From Mycobacterium sp. 1245805.9 (lineage in GTDB: Bacteria; Actinomycetota; Actinomycetes; Mycobacteriales; Mycobacteriaceae): a stretch of 64,000 nt of DNA. A program made the translations under genes and the position numbers. Position 1 is the stretch's first letter, and each line of letters starts with the position of its first letter. Below the pieces are notes generated by a model. It ran no database searches and was not told where the DNA came from. It saw nothing but the letters and a program-made list of their open reading frames with translations. This document shows positions 26,331-36,900 of this stretch, piece by piece. Where the stretch lies: NCBI RefSeq assembly GCF_001672915.1, contig NZ_LZKR01000034.1, forward strand, positions 1 through 64,000, read 5' to 3'.

Positions 26331-27287
26331 ATGGGCATAACCCTGCGCGCTGCCGCCGTCCAGTTGGAAGCCGTCCTCGCCGACGTCGACGCCAACCTTG
26401 CTGCCGTCGAGCACCTGGTCAATGAAGCCGCAGCCGCCGGCGCGACAGTGATTGCCCTGCCGGAGTTCTTCACCACCGGCATCGGCTTTTTGCCGGAACT
26501 CGCCGATGCCGCGTTACCGCCAGACGGTCAGGCCACCGAGCTGCTGCTGAGCCTGGCGCGGCGCCACGGCGCCATGATCGGCGGGTCACTCTTGGCCAGG
26601 GACACCGACGGGCACGTGCGCAACGCCTACTTGTTGGTGACGGCGGATGGAATGGTGGGCCGCCACGACAAGGACCTGCCCACCATGTGGGAGAACGCGT
26701 TCTACATCGGCGGCCACGACGACGGCGTGATCGCGGCCGGCGACCTCACGGTGGGGGCCGCCGTGTGCTGGGAGCTCATGCGAACGCAGACGGTGCACCG
26801 GCTCCGCGGCCGCATCGACCTGGCGATGACGGGGTCGGGCTGGTGGTCGGTTCCGCGCTGGCACCCCACGGCCCTGTTCCGCCGGATGGAAACCCGCAAC
26901 GCCGCAACCGCCCGGCGCGCGGCCCAATCCTTCGCCGGCTACATCGGTGCGCCCGTCCTTCACGCCGCGCACGCCGGGGCCCTGCGATGCCGGATGCCAT
27001 GGCTGCCAATCGATTACAGCGGCCGCTTCGAGGGTGGAACCATGATTGTCGGCGGCGACGGTGTGGTGCTCGCCAGCCGTGACAAGGACCAGGGTACGGG
27101 CATCGTCGTCGCCGATATCGATGCCGGCCGTTACGCACCGAAAGCGCTACCGCCGGATGGCTTTTGGCTGCACCGCCGCGGGGCCCTGCCGGCCGCCGCG
27201 TGGAACTACCAGCGGCTGCACGGCAGGCGTTATTACCGCCGTCACGTGGCCCACAAATCGATCCGGGCCGATCTGCCGGCAGCATAA
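26331..27287 (+). CDS. Carbon-nitrogen hydrolase (nitrilase superfamily)
   Basis: A 318-residue protein with the full nitrilase catalytic triad: E45 in ALPEFF, K114 in RHDKDLP and C146 in GAAVCWEL. The fold begins with ITLRAAAVQLEAVLADVDAN, typical for the family, so the ATG at 26331 is preferred over longer in-frame extensions reaching into the preceding gene. The enzyme would hydrolyse an amide or nitrile; the branch cannot be chosen by eye. It ends 2 bp before the convergent TetR gene. Confidence 0.9.
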   Translation: MGITLRAAAVQLEAVLADVDANLAAVEHLVNEAAAAGATVIALPEFFTTGIGFLPELADAALPPDGQATELLLSLARRHGAMIGGSLLARDTDGHVRNAYLLVTADGMVGRHDKDLPTMWENAFYIGGHDDGVIAAGDLTVGAAVCWELMRTQTVHRLRGRIDLAMTGSGWWSVPRWHPTALFRRMETRNAATARRAAQSFAGYIGAPVLHAAHAGALRCRMPWLPIDYSGRFEGGTMIVGGDGVVLASRDKDQGTGIVVADIDAGRYAPKALPPDGFWLHRRGALPAAAWNYQRLHGRRYYRRHVAHKSIRADLPAA

Positions 27288-27288
27288 T

Positions 27289-27903
27289 TCACGCCTGACC
27301 CCGGTTTGAATAAAGCGCACGTTCCCAGATCGTGGCCAGTGTGTCCACGAGCGCATCCACCTCCGCGTCAGAGGCGTCGGGGGTCAACGTCAGCAGTCGG
27401 TGAACGTTCATGGTCACCAGCGCTGTTGCGGTCCCGCGGGGATCGCCAAAGTTGCTGTTCGCGCCGTCGATGATCGCTTCGGCAACGTCGATCACCGGGT
27501 CGATCAGAGCCGAGCGGGCCGCGGCCACCTCGGGATCGTCGCCCGACGACCAGAACACCGCACGCAGAATCGCCCCGTGCCGGCGGTAGGTGTGCGCCGC
27601 GCTCAGCAGCGCCTCGCGCCCGGCCGCGACGGGATCCTCAGCCTGGCGCCATTGGGCCAGGGCCGCGTCCGCCTCAACACGCAGGGGCCGCACCAGTGCG
27701 CCGATCAGTTCGGCTCGGTCGCGGAAATATACGTAAAAGGATTTGCGCGACAGGGTGGTTCGATCCATGATCGCCGACACGCTGACCGCGTGAGCGGGCT
27801 GTTCGGCCAGCAATCCCGCCGCCGCCTCGAGGATTTCCCCGCGAGCCTCCGCGGGGGCGCGGCGGCGCCGTCGCGGGGGACTGGAGCCTTGGTCACGAGC
27901 CAC
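27289..27903 (-). CDS. TetR/AcrR-family transcriptional regulator
   Basis: About 204 residues. A proline/arginine-rich N-terminus precedes the helix-turn-helix (GEILEAAAGLLAEQPAHAVS, then SAIMDRTTLSRKSFYVYFRDRAEL), and the C-terminal domain resembles TetR_C effector domains. The GTG at 27903 is chosen because it leaves two operator-like palindromes immediately upstream. Longer starts (to 28065) would translate through both operators. The divergent membrane-protein gene at 27983 is the most likely target, with autoregulation. Confidence 0.85.
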   Translation of the reverse strand: MARDQGSSPPRRRRRAPAEARGEILEAAAGLLAEQPAHAVSVSAIMDRTTLSRKSFYVYFRDRAELIGALVRPLRVEADAALAQWRQAEDPVAAGREALLSAAHTYRRHGAILRAVFWSSGDDPEVAAARSALIDPVIDVAEAIIDGANSNFGDPRGTATALVTMNVHRLLTLTPDASDAEVDALVDTLATIWERALYSNRGQA

Positions 27904-27905
27904 TC

Positions 27906-27964
27906 CCGTTATTGCCACAGTGGCAGTATAGTCGGAGCCGTTACTGCCGCGCTGGCAGTAACGG
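27906..27964. promoter_or_regulatory. Two operator-like palindromes between the TetR and membrane-protein genes
   Basis: The right site (27938-27964) is a perfect inverted repeat with arms CCGTTACTGCC and GGCAGTAACGG around GCGCT. The left site (from 27906) has the same core, TTGCC-ACAGT-GGCA, with weaker outer arms. Core centres are 32 bp apart, about three helical turns. This matches binding of two TetR dimers and dual control of the divergent genes (inference). Confidence 0.75.
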
Positions 27965-27982
27965 GACTGAGAGGAGCTTCCG

Positions 27983-28378
27983 ATGAGCTCTGGCTGGACG
28001 GGCACGGCGAGCGCCCCACGCTGGTATTGCGTGGTCATCGCGCTATTTCTCGGGGTGCGCGCCACCTCAACGTTGGTGGCGGGGGCCTGCTTCGACTTGC
28101 CCGGAGACGGCTGGCGATCGGTCTGGCAGCTGGCGATGGTCGTCGTGCTCGCGGTCGGTATCGCCTACCCCCGAGCCGCGTCCGCGGCCGTCCTGACGGT
28201 CGGACTCGTCTATGCCCTGGCCACCGGGCTTGAGGCATTTCACGGCACCGACCTGGTGGGCGTGGTGCCGGTCGACACGCGCGATCGCGTCGTTCACCCG
28301 CTGCTGGCGGGACTCGCGGTGTTGTGCGTGCTGCTGGGACGCCGCCACAGTGCCGACCGGCAGCCGTCGACTCGCTGA
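27983..28378 (+). CDS. Small integral membrane protein
   Basis: A 131-residue protein with about four hydrophobic helices (near residues 15-35, 46-63, 66-84 and 104-120) and a charged C-terminal tail. No family motif was recognised. It is divergent from the TetR gene across two palindromic operators, and GAGAGGAGCTTCC precedes the ATG. A regulated permease-like or small transporter role is possible, but nothing in the sequence proves it. Confidence 0.7.
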   Translation: MSSGWTGTASAPRWYCVVIALFLGVRATSTLVAGACFDLPGDGWRSVWQLAMVVVLAVGIAYPRAASAAVLTVGLVYALATGLEAFHGTDLVGVVPVDTRDRVVHPLLAGLAVLCVLLGRRHSADRQPSTR

Positions 28379-28582
28379 CCGCAAGGACCACAACGATTTT
28401 CGGTGTGCCTCTTGCAGCCGGGACGCGCAAAAGGTCACCGGCAACCGCTTCGCGAGAGACTGAGCCGCGCCCGCTGCCAGCGCCCACCTCACAGCGCCCA
28501 AGTGCAGTTTTGTGAGTGGCTTGTAGCAAGTAGGTCATCGTGAGCAAGCCTTGCCGCAACAACACTTTCTTACGGTGCTCGC

Positions 28583-30028
28583 ATGCCGCTAAAGACGCGC
28601 CAACACACGATCGACGACTGGGACGCCGAAGACGTCGACGCCTGGAACAACGGCGGAGCCAAGATCGCCCGCCGCAACCTGATCTGGTCCATCTTCGCCG
28701 AGCACGTCGGGTTTTCGGTCTGGTCGATCTGGTCGGTGATGGTCCTTTTCATGCCGCAGAACGTCTACCACATCGATGCCGCCGGAAAGTTCTTTCTGGT
28801 CGCGATGCCGACGCTGATCGGAGCGATCCTGCGCCTGCCCTACACGTTCGCGACCGCAACGTTCGGCGGGCGCAACTGGACCGTGTTCTCCGCGATAGTG
28901 CTCGTCATCCCGACGGCGTTGACGCTCTACTACATGGCCCACCCGCACACGTCCTACACGACGTTCATGGTCGTGGCGTCGGTGGCCGGGTTGGGTGGGG
29001 GCAACTTTGCCTCGTCGATGACGAACATCAATGCCTTCTATCCGCAGCGGCTCAAAGGGTGGGCGCTGGGTCTTAACGCCGGTGGCGGAAACATCGGCGT
29101 CGCGATGATCCAGGTCGTCGGGCTGCTGGTAATCGCGACCGCGGGCAACCGTTCCCCGCACTTCGTGTGCGCGGTGTATCTGGTTCTCCTGTCGGTCGCC
29201 GCCGTCGGAGCCGCGCTGTTCATGGACAACCTGACCAACCAGCGCACCAACGGCCGCTCGATGATCGACGTGATGGCATACCGCGATTCGTGGCTGATCG
29301 CGGTGCTCTACATCGGCACGTTCGGATCGTTCATCGGCTTTTCGTTCGCATTCGGACAGGTGCTTCAAATCAGCTTCCTGGCCAACCTCAGTCACGGCGG
29401 CAAGGTGACTCCGGCGATGACGGCACAGGCGGCGCTGCACGCGGCGCAGATCGCGTTCATCGGGCCTCTGCTGGGTTCGATCGTGCGGCCGGTGGGCGGT
29501 TGGCTGTCCGACCGGATCGGGGGCAGCAAGGTCACGCTGTACACGTTCGCCACGATGATCGCCGCGGCCGGCTGGCTGGTGGGCTTCGGTGCGATGGCCG
29601 ACGCCAAGCATCGCGCCCCGTCCGGCGGCGTTCTGATTGCCTACGTGGCCGGGTTCGTCGCACTGTTCATCCTGTCCGGAATCGGAAATGGCTCGGTCTA
29701 CAAGATGATCCCGTCGATCTTCGACGCCAAGGCGCAGAGCAACGACGGGCTTGACCCGGCCGAGAAGGCCGACTGGTCGCGCCGGATGTCGGGCGCGCTC
29801 ATCGGAATCGCCGGCGCCATCGGCGCGCTCGGCGGCGTCGGCATCAACGTGGTGCTGCGGGCGTCGTACCTCTCGCCCGCGAAATCGGCGACGACGGCGT
29901 TCTGGGTCTTCCTGGGCTTCTACGTGTTGTGCGCGGTGATCACATGGTTCGCGTACGTGCGCACCCCCGGCACGAAACGCGAAGCGAAAGCCGCCCTGGC
30001 CGGCGAAGCGTTCGCACCGGCCGCGTGA
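28583..30028 (+). CDS. NarK-family nitrate/nitrite transporter (MFS)
   Basis: A 481-residue, 12-helix major facilitator. NarK/NasA hallmarks are visible: GLGGGNFASSMTNINAFYP, which carries the nitrate signature of helix 5, and GIGNGSVYKMIP in the second half. The hydrophilic N-terminus (about 25 residues) and the loop near TAQAALHAAQ are typical of the mycobacterial NarK/NarU group. It would import nitrate or export nitrite at the inner membrane. No nitrate reductase genes are adjacent. Confidence 0.92.
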   Translation: MPLKTRQHTIDDWDAEDVDAWNNGGAKIARRNLIWSIFAEHVGFSVWSIWSVMVLFMPQNVYHIDAAGKFFLVAMPTLIGAILRLPYTFATATFGGRNWTVFSAIVLVIPTALTLYYMAHPHTSYTTFMVVASVAGLGGGNFASSMTNINAFYPQRLKGWALGLNAGGGNIGVAMIQVVGLLVIATAGNRSPHFVCAVYLVLLSVAAVGAALFMDNLTNQRTNGRSMIDVMAYRDSWLIAVLYIGTFGSFIGFSFAFGQVLQISFLANLSHGGKVTPAMTAQAALHAAQIAFIGPLLGSIVRPVGGWLSDRIGGSKVTLYTFATMIAAAGWLVGFGAMADAKHRAPSGGVLIAYVAGFVALFILSGIGNGSVYKMIPSIFDAKAQSNDGLDPAEKADWSRRMSGALIGIAGAIGALGGVGINVVLRASYLSPAKSATTAFWVFLGFYVLCAVITWFAYVRTPGTKREAKAALAGEAFAPAA

Positions 30029-30063
30029 AATTGGTTGGAAGCCAACAGGGTTGAGCGAGTCGG

Positions 30064-31053
30064 CTACAAGAACGGCTTGATCGGCTCCATCCAGATCGGC
30101 GAGAGCAGCACCGGGTCGGTCCAGGCCGGCCACAGCAGCGCCGGGTTCGCGCCCGGCGGCGGCCAGTTGTTGTCGTTGGCGTAGGCCCATACCTCCCACG
30201 GGTTGTCGTAGTACGACGCCGTCTCGACCAGGCTGAACCAGTCCAGGTTCGGGTGCAGTAACCAGTAGCCGGTCCCCACGAAGTAGCCGCCGACCGCCCA
30301 AGCCCCGTAACTGGTCTGGAACAGCGGGCCGAAGAGCCTGCTCTGCCAGACGTGGACCTCTTCGTGGTTGACCATGACGTCGTCGGCGCCAGGACCGGTT
30401 CCGAGATGGGTGGTGACGTTGCCCATCGTCGTGGCAAAGCCGGGCAGCCCGATGCCGCCGCGATAGACATGGGAACCCACCAGCGCGCTGAAGGCGGCGT
30501 CGTAGCCGCCGCCGTTGGGCGTCAACGCGTTGAGGGCTTGCACGCCATAGCCCAGCGCCGTGCCCTCGAAGCCCCACGTGTAGTCCAACAAAAACGCGGC
30601 CCATCCGCGCCAGTCACGAAAGTTGTAGATGCCCAACTCGCGCTGGGCGAGCAGGTTCAGGTCGTTGATCGCCGCGTCGGCCACGCCCGTGCCTGCGGCA
30701 CTGCCGGTACCGATCAACGGGCGCCCCACCAACGCCTCGGCGGACGCGTTGACCGCACCGAGCAGCGACGCCCCCGCCTCCTCGGTGGCCATATACGAGC
30801 CGGCCGCCGAGTTGAGCGCCTGCAGAAACTGCTGTTGAAATGCGCCGGCCCGGGCGCTGAGCGCCTGATATTGCTGCCCGTAGGCGGCGAACAACGACGC
30901 CACCGCCTGCGAGACTTCGTCGGCGGCGGCCGCCGCCATCCCCGTCGTCGGGACGGCCGCCGCCAGGTGCGCCGCGCTCACCGACGAGCCGATGCTTTCC
31001 AAATCCGCGGCGGCCGACGTCAATACCTCGGGGGCCACCACCAGAAGCGACAC
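30064..31053 (-). CDS. PE-family protein with a zincin-like (HExxH) C-terminal domain
   Basis: A 329-residue protein when started at the GTG at 31053, which gives the standard PE start (SLLVVAPE) behind a GGAGGA ribosome site. Residues 1-100 are a PE domain with YxxxE (Y88, E92), followed by the linker GRPLIGTG. The C-terminal domain contains HEEVH at 230-234 followed by WQSRLFGP, and an acidic NPWEVWAYA (E287) that could be the third zinc ligand. The arrangement resembles DUF4157-type metallopeptidases. Secretion by an ESX system and proteolytic activity are inferences. Confidence 0.85.
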   Translation of the reverse strand: MSLLVVAPEVLTSAAADLESIGSSVSAAHLAAAVPTTGMAAAAADEVSQAVASLFAAYGQQYQALSARAGAFQQQFLQALNSAAGSYMATEEAGASLLGAVNASAEALVGRPLIGTGSAAGTGVADAAINDLNLLAQRELGIYNFRDWRGWAAFLLDYTWGFEGTALGYGVQALNALTPNGGGYDAAFSALVGSHVYRGGIGLPGFATTMGNVTTHLGTGPGADDVMVNHEEVHVWQSRLFGPLFQTSYGAWAVGGYFVGTGYWLLHPNLDWFSLVETASYYDNPWEVWAYANDNNWPPPGANPALLWPAWTDPVLLSPIWMEPIKPFL

Positions 31054-31210
31054 TGCCGTTTCCTCCGCATCGATCATCGATCCGTCTCGGCTTGAAGAGT
31101 ATTCATGTGTTATCGCGGCATGTGCACTTTTTAACGCATCGGCAGTTCGACGGCGCCAAAAGTAACCCGTTTACTCTTCCTGGCGCCCGCAGCACTCTTA
31201 GGCTCTACGC

Positions 31211-33832
31211 GTGCGCTTGTCGTGGCCGTTGACCGGCCGCTCACTGGAGATGCGAACGATCGAGGCCGCCATCATGGCCCCGGATGTTTCCGGCATCGTT
31301 GTTTGCGGTGCGGCGGGCGTAGGCAAGAGCCGGATTGCCCGTGAGGCCTTGGCGGCGGCCGGGTCACGGGGATGGGACGCGCGGATTGCGGTCGGCACTT
31401 CCGCGGCGCGGGCAATTCCACTGGGCGCTTTCGCGGCGTGGGCGGGGTCGGGTGCCACCGACACCGTTCAGCTGCTGCGGGGCGTGATCGAGTCGCTGAC
31501 CTCCGCGTCCCCAGGCGCTGCCGTCGTGGTGTGTGTCGATGACGCGCATCTGCTCGATGAGCTGTCGACATTCGTTGTGCACCAGATCGTGCAGCGCGGC
31601 GCGGCGAAAGTGATACTCACCGTTCTCGACGGTGAACCGGTTCCTGCCGCGCTGCAGGAAGTGTGGAAGGTCAGCCAGTTCGATCGGCTCGACCTGCAGC
31701 CACTCGCGCTCGACGACACCACCAAGCTGCTGTCGGCGACATTAGACGGTTCGGTGGACCCGGACGCCGCTCAGCGCCTGTGGAACCTTACTCGTGGCAA
31801 TGCTCTGTATTTGCGCAACATCGTCGAGCAGGAGGTGGGTGACGGCCGAATCGTGCATGAGCACGGCTATTGGCGATGGGTCGGCGATCCGGTGATGCCG
31901 CCGGGCCTGGTCGAACTGATCGAATCGCGCATTGGGGCCTTGTCCGCGCCGGTTGGCGATGTGGTCGACACGCTGGCCGTAGGGGAGCCGATCGAACTCG
32001 CGGTCCTGCAGCGGATCACCGATCCGGCCGCCATCGAGGAGGCCGATATCCGTGGCCTGATCACGCTTGAGCCCGTCGTCGGCGGCGTGGAAGTGCGGGT
32101 GGCGCACCCCCTCTACAGCGAGGTGCGCCGCAGGCGGGGGGCACCCACCCGGCTGCGACGGTTGCGCGGGCTGGTCGCCGCCGAGCTCGCCGCAGCCGAT
32201 AACCGGAACGACATCCAGGTCTTGGTACGCCGGGCCACGTTGAGTCTTGGCTCCGACCTCACACCGGACGCCGGCCTCCTCGTAAGGGCGGCCCACGGCG
32301 CCGTCTGGCTGGCGGATCTGGCCCTCGCCGATCGACTTGCGGTGGCGGCAATCCGCGCGGGAGCGGGGCCAGAACCGAAATTTGTTCGGGCGCATGCCCT
32401 TTCGTGGCTGGGTCACGGAGATGAGGCTGACGCCGTGTTCGCTGAGATAGACGCCAGCGAGTTGACCGAAGTTGACCACGCCAGGCTCGCGTTTCTGCGG
32501 GCCAGCAACATGCTCTGGGCGCTTGGGAATCCCGCGCGCGCCAAAGAAATCATCGACGAGGCGTCGCGCACCGCATCGCCGCAGGCCCGCAGGTATGTGG
32601 ACGCGTTTCTCACGGTGTACTGGTTTGCGACCGACGAACCGGAAACGGCGGTCCAAGCCTCGAAAAATCTGGTACTGGACGACCTGCCGGCCATCGTTGG
32701 CCCCGAGATAGCCTGGACGCTCGCTGCCATAGCCGCGGATTCGGGGCGCACCGCCGAGGCCGAGGCCATCGCAGAGGCCGGATACACCGTTGCCACTCGC
32801 TCTTTCGACGCTCCGCACATGAGGTTCAACATCGCCGACGCACACGTCGGCGCCCTGCTGCTGGCCGGCCGGATTGCGGACGGTCTCCGGGTGGCCGACC
32901 GGGTGCGCCGGCAGGCGGCCGACCTTCCCGGGGCGGCTCAATTGCTCGGCGCGGCCGTGGCGGGTGGCGCCGCCCTCGGTGCCGGACGCCTTGATTCCGC
33001 GGCTGCATTGCTTGAGCAGGCGGCAGTGGGGCTGTTTGCCACGCACGCGTTGGGCTGGGGATATCGCTACAGCGTCCCGCGCGCGACGGCGCTCGCGATG
33101 CGCGGTTCGACCGCGGAGGCAGCTTCTGTACTTGGCGCGCTCAACAAACAGCGGCGTCCTTTCCGGTCGCTCGACTTTGAACGGAGCCTGGCCCGAGCGT
33201 GGCTGGCCGCCGCCCAGGGTGCCGTCAGCGAGGCCATCACCGTGTTGCTGTCGGCGGCCGAAAGGGCCTCAGCCAAGGGGAGATTCGCGGTGGAAGTGGT
33301 CTGCCTGCAGACCGCCACCCAGTTCGGTGACCGTTCGGGCCTACGCAGATTGCGCGACCTCGAAGCGATCGTCGAGGGACCGCGTGTCGGTGTCGCCGCG
33401 CGGTTCTCGGCGGCCCTGAATGCCGGCGATGCCGCCGAATTGGCCGCGGTATCGGAAGAATTCGAGCGGATGGGCGACCTCGTCGCCGCCGTCGATGCCG
33501 CCGCCCAAGCCGCCCTCGCACATCGCAGCCGGGGCCGACGGGGATCGGCCTTGGGATGTGCGGCGCGGGCGGAGGCGCTGGCCGAACAGTGCGGCGGCGT
33601 GTGGACTCCGGCGCTTCGCCAGGCAAGCGAACCCGTTCCGTTCACCGATCGCGAACGAGAGATCGTGATGCTGATCGGTGCGGGGTTGTCCAACCGCGAA
33701 GTCGCCGAGAGGCTGACCGTTTCCGTACGCACCGTCGAAAGCCACATCTACCGGGCCATGTCGAAGACCGGCACCACCACCCGCGACGAACTCGCCGCCC
33801 TGATACCCGCCCGTGGGGCAGGAAAAGAGTGA
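31211..33832 (+). CDS. Large LuxR-family regulator with AAA/STAND ATPase
   Basis: An 873-residue protein. The Walker A motif GAAGVGKS is at residues 33-40, and VVVCVDDAHLLDEL looks like Walker B. The middle is a long TPR-like helical region. The C-terminus carries a LuxR helix-turn-helix (FTDREREIVMLIGAGLSNRE, then AERLTVSVRTVESHIYRAMS). This layout is the LAL/MalT-type ATP-dependent activator. It starts 157 bp from the divergent PE gene, whose promoter it might control. The inducer is unknown. Confidence 0.93.
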   Translation: MRLSWPLTGRSLEMRTIEAAIMAPDVSGIVVCGAAGVGKSRIAREALAAAGSRGWDARIAVGTSAARAIPLGAFAAWAGSGATDTVQLLRGVIESLTSASPGAAVVVCVDDAHLLDELSTFVVHQIVQRGAAKVILTVLDGEPVPAALQEVWKVSQFDRLDLQPLALDDTTKLLSATLDGSVDPDAAQRLWNLTRGNALYLRNIVEQEVGDGRIVHEHGYWRWVGDPVMPPGLVELIESRIGALSAPVGDVVDTLAVGEPIELAVLQRITDPAAIEEADIRGLITLEPVVGGVEVRVAHPLYSEVRRRRGAPTRLRRLRGLVAAELAAADNRNDIQVLVRRATLSLGSDLTPDAGLLVRAAHGAVWLADLALADRLAVAAIRAGAGPEPKFVRAHALSWLGHGDEADAVFAEIDASELTEVDHARLAFLRASNMLWALGNPARAKEIIDEASRTASPQARRYVDAFLTVYWFATDEPETAVQASKNLVLDDLPAIVGPEIAWTLAAIAADSGRTAEAEAIAEAGYTVATRSFDAPHMRFNIADAHVGALLLAGRIADGLRVADRVRRQAADLPGAAQLLGAAVAGGAALGAGRLDSAAALLEQAAVGLFATHALGWGYRYSVPRATALAMRGSTAEAASVLGALNKQRRPFRSLDFERSLARAWLAAAQGAVSEAITVLLSAAERASAKGRFAVEVVCLQTATQFGDRSGLRRLRDLEAIVEGPRVGVAARFSAALNAGDAAELAAVSEEFERMGDLVAAVDAAAQAALAHRSRGRRGSALGCAARAEALAEQCGGVWTPALRQASEPVPFTDREREIVMLIGAGLSNREVAERLTVSVRTVESHIYRAMSKTGTTTRDELAALIPARGAGKE

Positions 33833-33934
33833 CATCGCCGGTATTGATTTCGGCATCGCCATACTGATTCGCCGCCGCGCGATCGTCTGCACGCTGCTCA
33901 GATGGGCAACGAACTCTGCCGACGGCACCGGCGC

Positions 33935-36900
33935 CTATTCCGTGCCGGGGATCATCGCCTCGGCCCAGGCGATGTGTCCCTCGAAGCCAAGGGATTCCGC
34001 CATCGCGCGATAGCGCCCCACCAAGTCCCGGTAAGCATTCGCGTCGCCGCGGGCCCCGGCCAGTAGCGCGCGCAGTCGCAGCAGCGTGATTTCGCGAATC
34101 GCCCAAACGTCGTCTGGCCGCAGGTTCGCCAATCGGTCCATCGCCTCTTGGGCCTCGGCCAGGTCGCCCTCGGCGCCACGTTCCAGCAGCGTCTCCACCA
34201 GAACGCCGATGCCCCAAACGCAATACCCGATCCGTTCCTCCCGGCACAGCTCTTCCACGGCTTTACGTATCGCAGTAAGGGCAGCATCGCGGTCGGCGCG
34301 CTTTGCCATCTCTTGGGCGGCCATCAACTCGCTGTTCGCGACAAGGGTGGGCATACGCTCGCGCTGCCACTCGCGGGCCCGCAACACGATCTCCAGCCCG
34401 CGGCGACGGTCGGCCGCACTGTCCCGGTGCAGCAGCACCGAACCCAATGCGTACTCGGCGAAGATCAATGCGATATCGCTGCTCGCCCTTTGGGCGGTCT
34501 GCACCGCCTCCTCGATCGTGCGCACTACGGAGTCATCGGCCCGAACCACCCCATAGCGAACCCCCGCGCCGTAGGTCCACGCGAGGACGACGCCAAGGCT
34601 CGCCCCGTCGCTGTTGCGGGCCATCGCGACGGCGTCATCGAAGTCCTGGCGCCATCCGGGGCGGCCCAGCCACCACCGAGCAAGGCCGCGTAATGCCATC
34701 GCCACTGCGAGCGGCGATCCCAGACCGAAGCCGGCGCCCTTGGCGGGGTCGCCGTCGGCCAGGTCGACGACGGTCTGTGACCACCGCAGGATCTCGCCGA
34801 ATTCACCGTCATTGAACCAGTTGGCGAACGCTACGAAGGCCAATCCCGACGTCAAGTCGGGATCTCCGATCGATTCCAGCAGCGCCATCTGTTCGGATAC
34901 CAGCCGCGATCGCTCACCCGGGCGCCCAACGTAGAGGAGCTCGGTGGCCAGCCCGGTCATGCCGATGGCCAGCGAGACCTTGTCCCCGGCAGCGGTGCAC
35001 AACTCGCGCAGTTCGGCGAAGCGGCCGCGGATTTCGGAGAATGCTCGTCCTTGCCAGTCGGTGGCACACAGCATGGTGCGGGGGGCGATGCGCATCGACG
35101 GCTGGTCGGCGTCGTCGGCGGGCAGCGCGTCGGCGAGCTGGCTTGCCCGTTGCCAGCTGACTCGGGCGGCGTTCAGATCGCGGTTGGTGGACCACGCGGC
35201 GGCGCGCATGTGCCAGCCGTATGCCTCGCGCAGCTCGCCCGCGCCCTGCAAATGTTCGGCGATCAGCGCCGCGTTTTCCTCCACTGAGCCGGGCGCACGT
35301 TCTTGGATGGCGGTGGCCAGGCGCCGATGCCACTGGGCGCGGTCGGATTTCAGTTGCGATTCGTAGGCCACCGCGCGGATGAGCGGATGACAGAAGGCGT
35401 ACTCGGCGCTCGGTATGAATCGCACCTGTTCGATCAGCTCCGCGCCCAGCAGCTCGTCGAACACCGCATCGACCTTGAGCGCTGCCAGCAGCTCCGTCCC
35501 GAAGCGAGCTCCGATCACCGAGGCCGCGGTCAACGTCCGCCTGGACGCGGTATCCAGCCGGTCGATGCGCGCCTCGATGGCCGCCTGCACCGTGGCCGGC
35601 ACGCTGACGTCGGCGGCATTCGACCGACATACGTAGGCGCCGCGCTTGCCCGCCAGCACCTCGCGCTGCACCAATTCGCGCACCATTTCCTCGGCGAAAA
35701 ACGGGTTGCCGGCGGCCCGTTCGGCGATGTTTGTGGCCAGTTCGGCGACCGAGGGATCATCACCGAGCAGCTCACCGATCAGCGTCGCGGCGTCCGAATC
35801 ACCCAGTGGGGCAAGCGCTATCGTCTGGGCGCGATGCACCCGCGTGAGCGCTCCCTCATATTCCGGGCGGTAGGTGATCAACACCATCGACGGGGTGTCG
35901 GCAATGACGGTGAGGAAATCGGCCAGCATGGACTCGCTGACCGCGTCGATCCAGTGCGCGTCCTCGATGAGGAACAGCGCCGGTCGGGTGCGTGCCAGCG
36001 TCGTCATGTTGATCAGTGTGGTCAATCGGCGCCGCCGCGCATCGGGGTTGATCTGGGGGAGGGGCACTTTCGGGTCGGCGATGCCGAGCAGATCCTCAAG
36101 CAGCAGCACATCCTGCGGGTCGGCATCCGGAATCTGCCGTCGCACTTTTGTCCGGGCGGTGTCGCCGTCGAGCTCGGCCACGCCCATCCCGGACCTCAGC
36201 AGTCGCGCCACCACACCGAAGGAAATGTCGCGGGCGTGCGACTCGCAGAACGCCCAATAGACCTCGACGCCGCGACCGGCGGCCAGCGCGGCAACCTCGC
36301 GGGCTACTCGGCTCTTGCCGATGCCCGGCGGTCCCGTCACTCCCACGACACCGCCGTTACCCCCGATCGCGCGGTTTACCGTGGCGTCGAGGGTGGCCAT
36401 CTCCCAGCGCCGACCGACGAGGCTGGCCTCGGCCCTGCGGACCAGGCCATCGCGGGGGCGGATGGCCAGCAGTCGGCGCGCGCGCACCGGTTCGTCGGCC
36501 TCCTTGATGCGCAGCCATTCCGGTTCGGCCAGCGTCACGGCGTGTTCGACCAGCCGCGCGGTCGATTCCGAGACCATCACGCCGCCGGGGGGCGCCACCG
36601 ACTCCATTCGGTGTGCGAACCCGACCGTCTCGCCCGTCGCGGCGTATCTCAACCACCGCGACCCAACCTCACCGGCGATCACCCGACCCGAGTTGAGTCC
36701 CACCCGCAACCGGAACGCCATGCCATCGCGTCGGGCCACCTCGTCCGCCAACCGGCTGGCCTCTTCCTGAATGGCCAATGCGGCAAGGCACCCCCGAAAG
36801 GCGTGATCCTCCAACGCAACTGGGGCGCCGAACAGCGCCATCACCCCGTCGCCGGTGTACTCGACCAGTCCGCTGCCATAGCGCCGCGCCACCGCCGCCG

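Noticed and set aside
28589..30604. 671-aa open frame on the - strand opposite the NarK gene
   Set aside because: High-GC shadow: Arg/His/Asp-rich without domains, while the + strand encodes an unmistakable NarK transporter.
31742..33046. 434-aa - strand frame inside the LuxR/ATPase gene
   Set aside because: Antisense shadow; the LuxR gene is continuous with ATPase and HTH motifs at its two ends.
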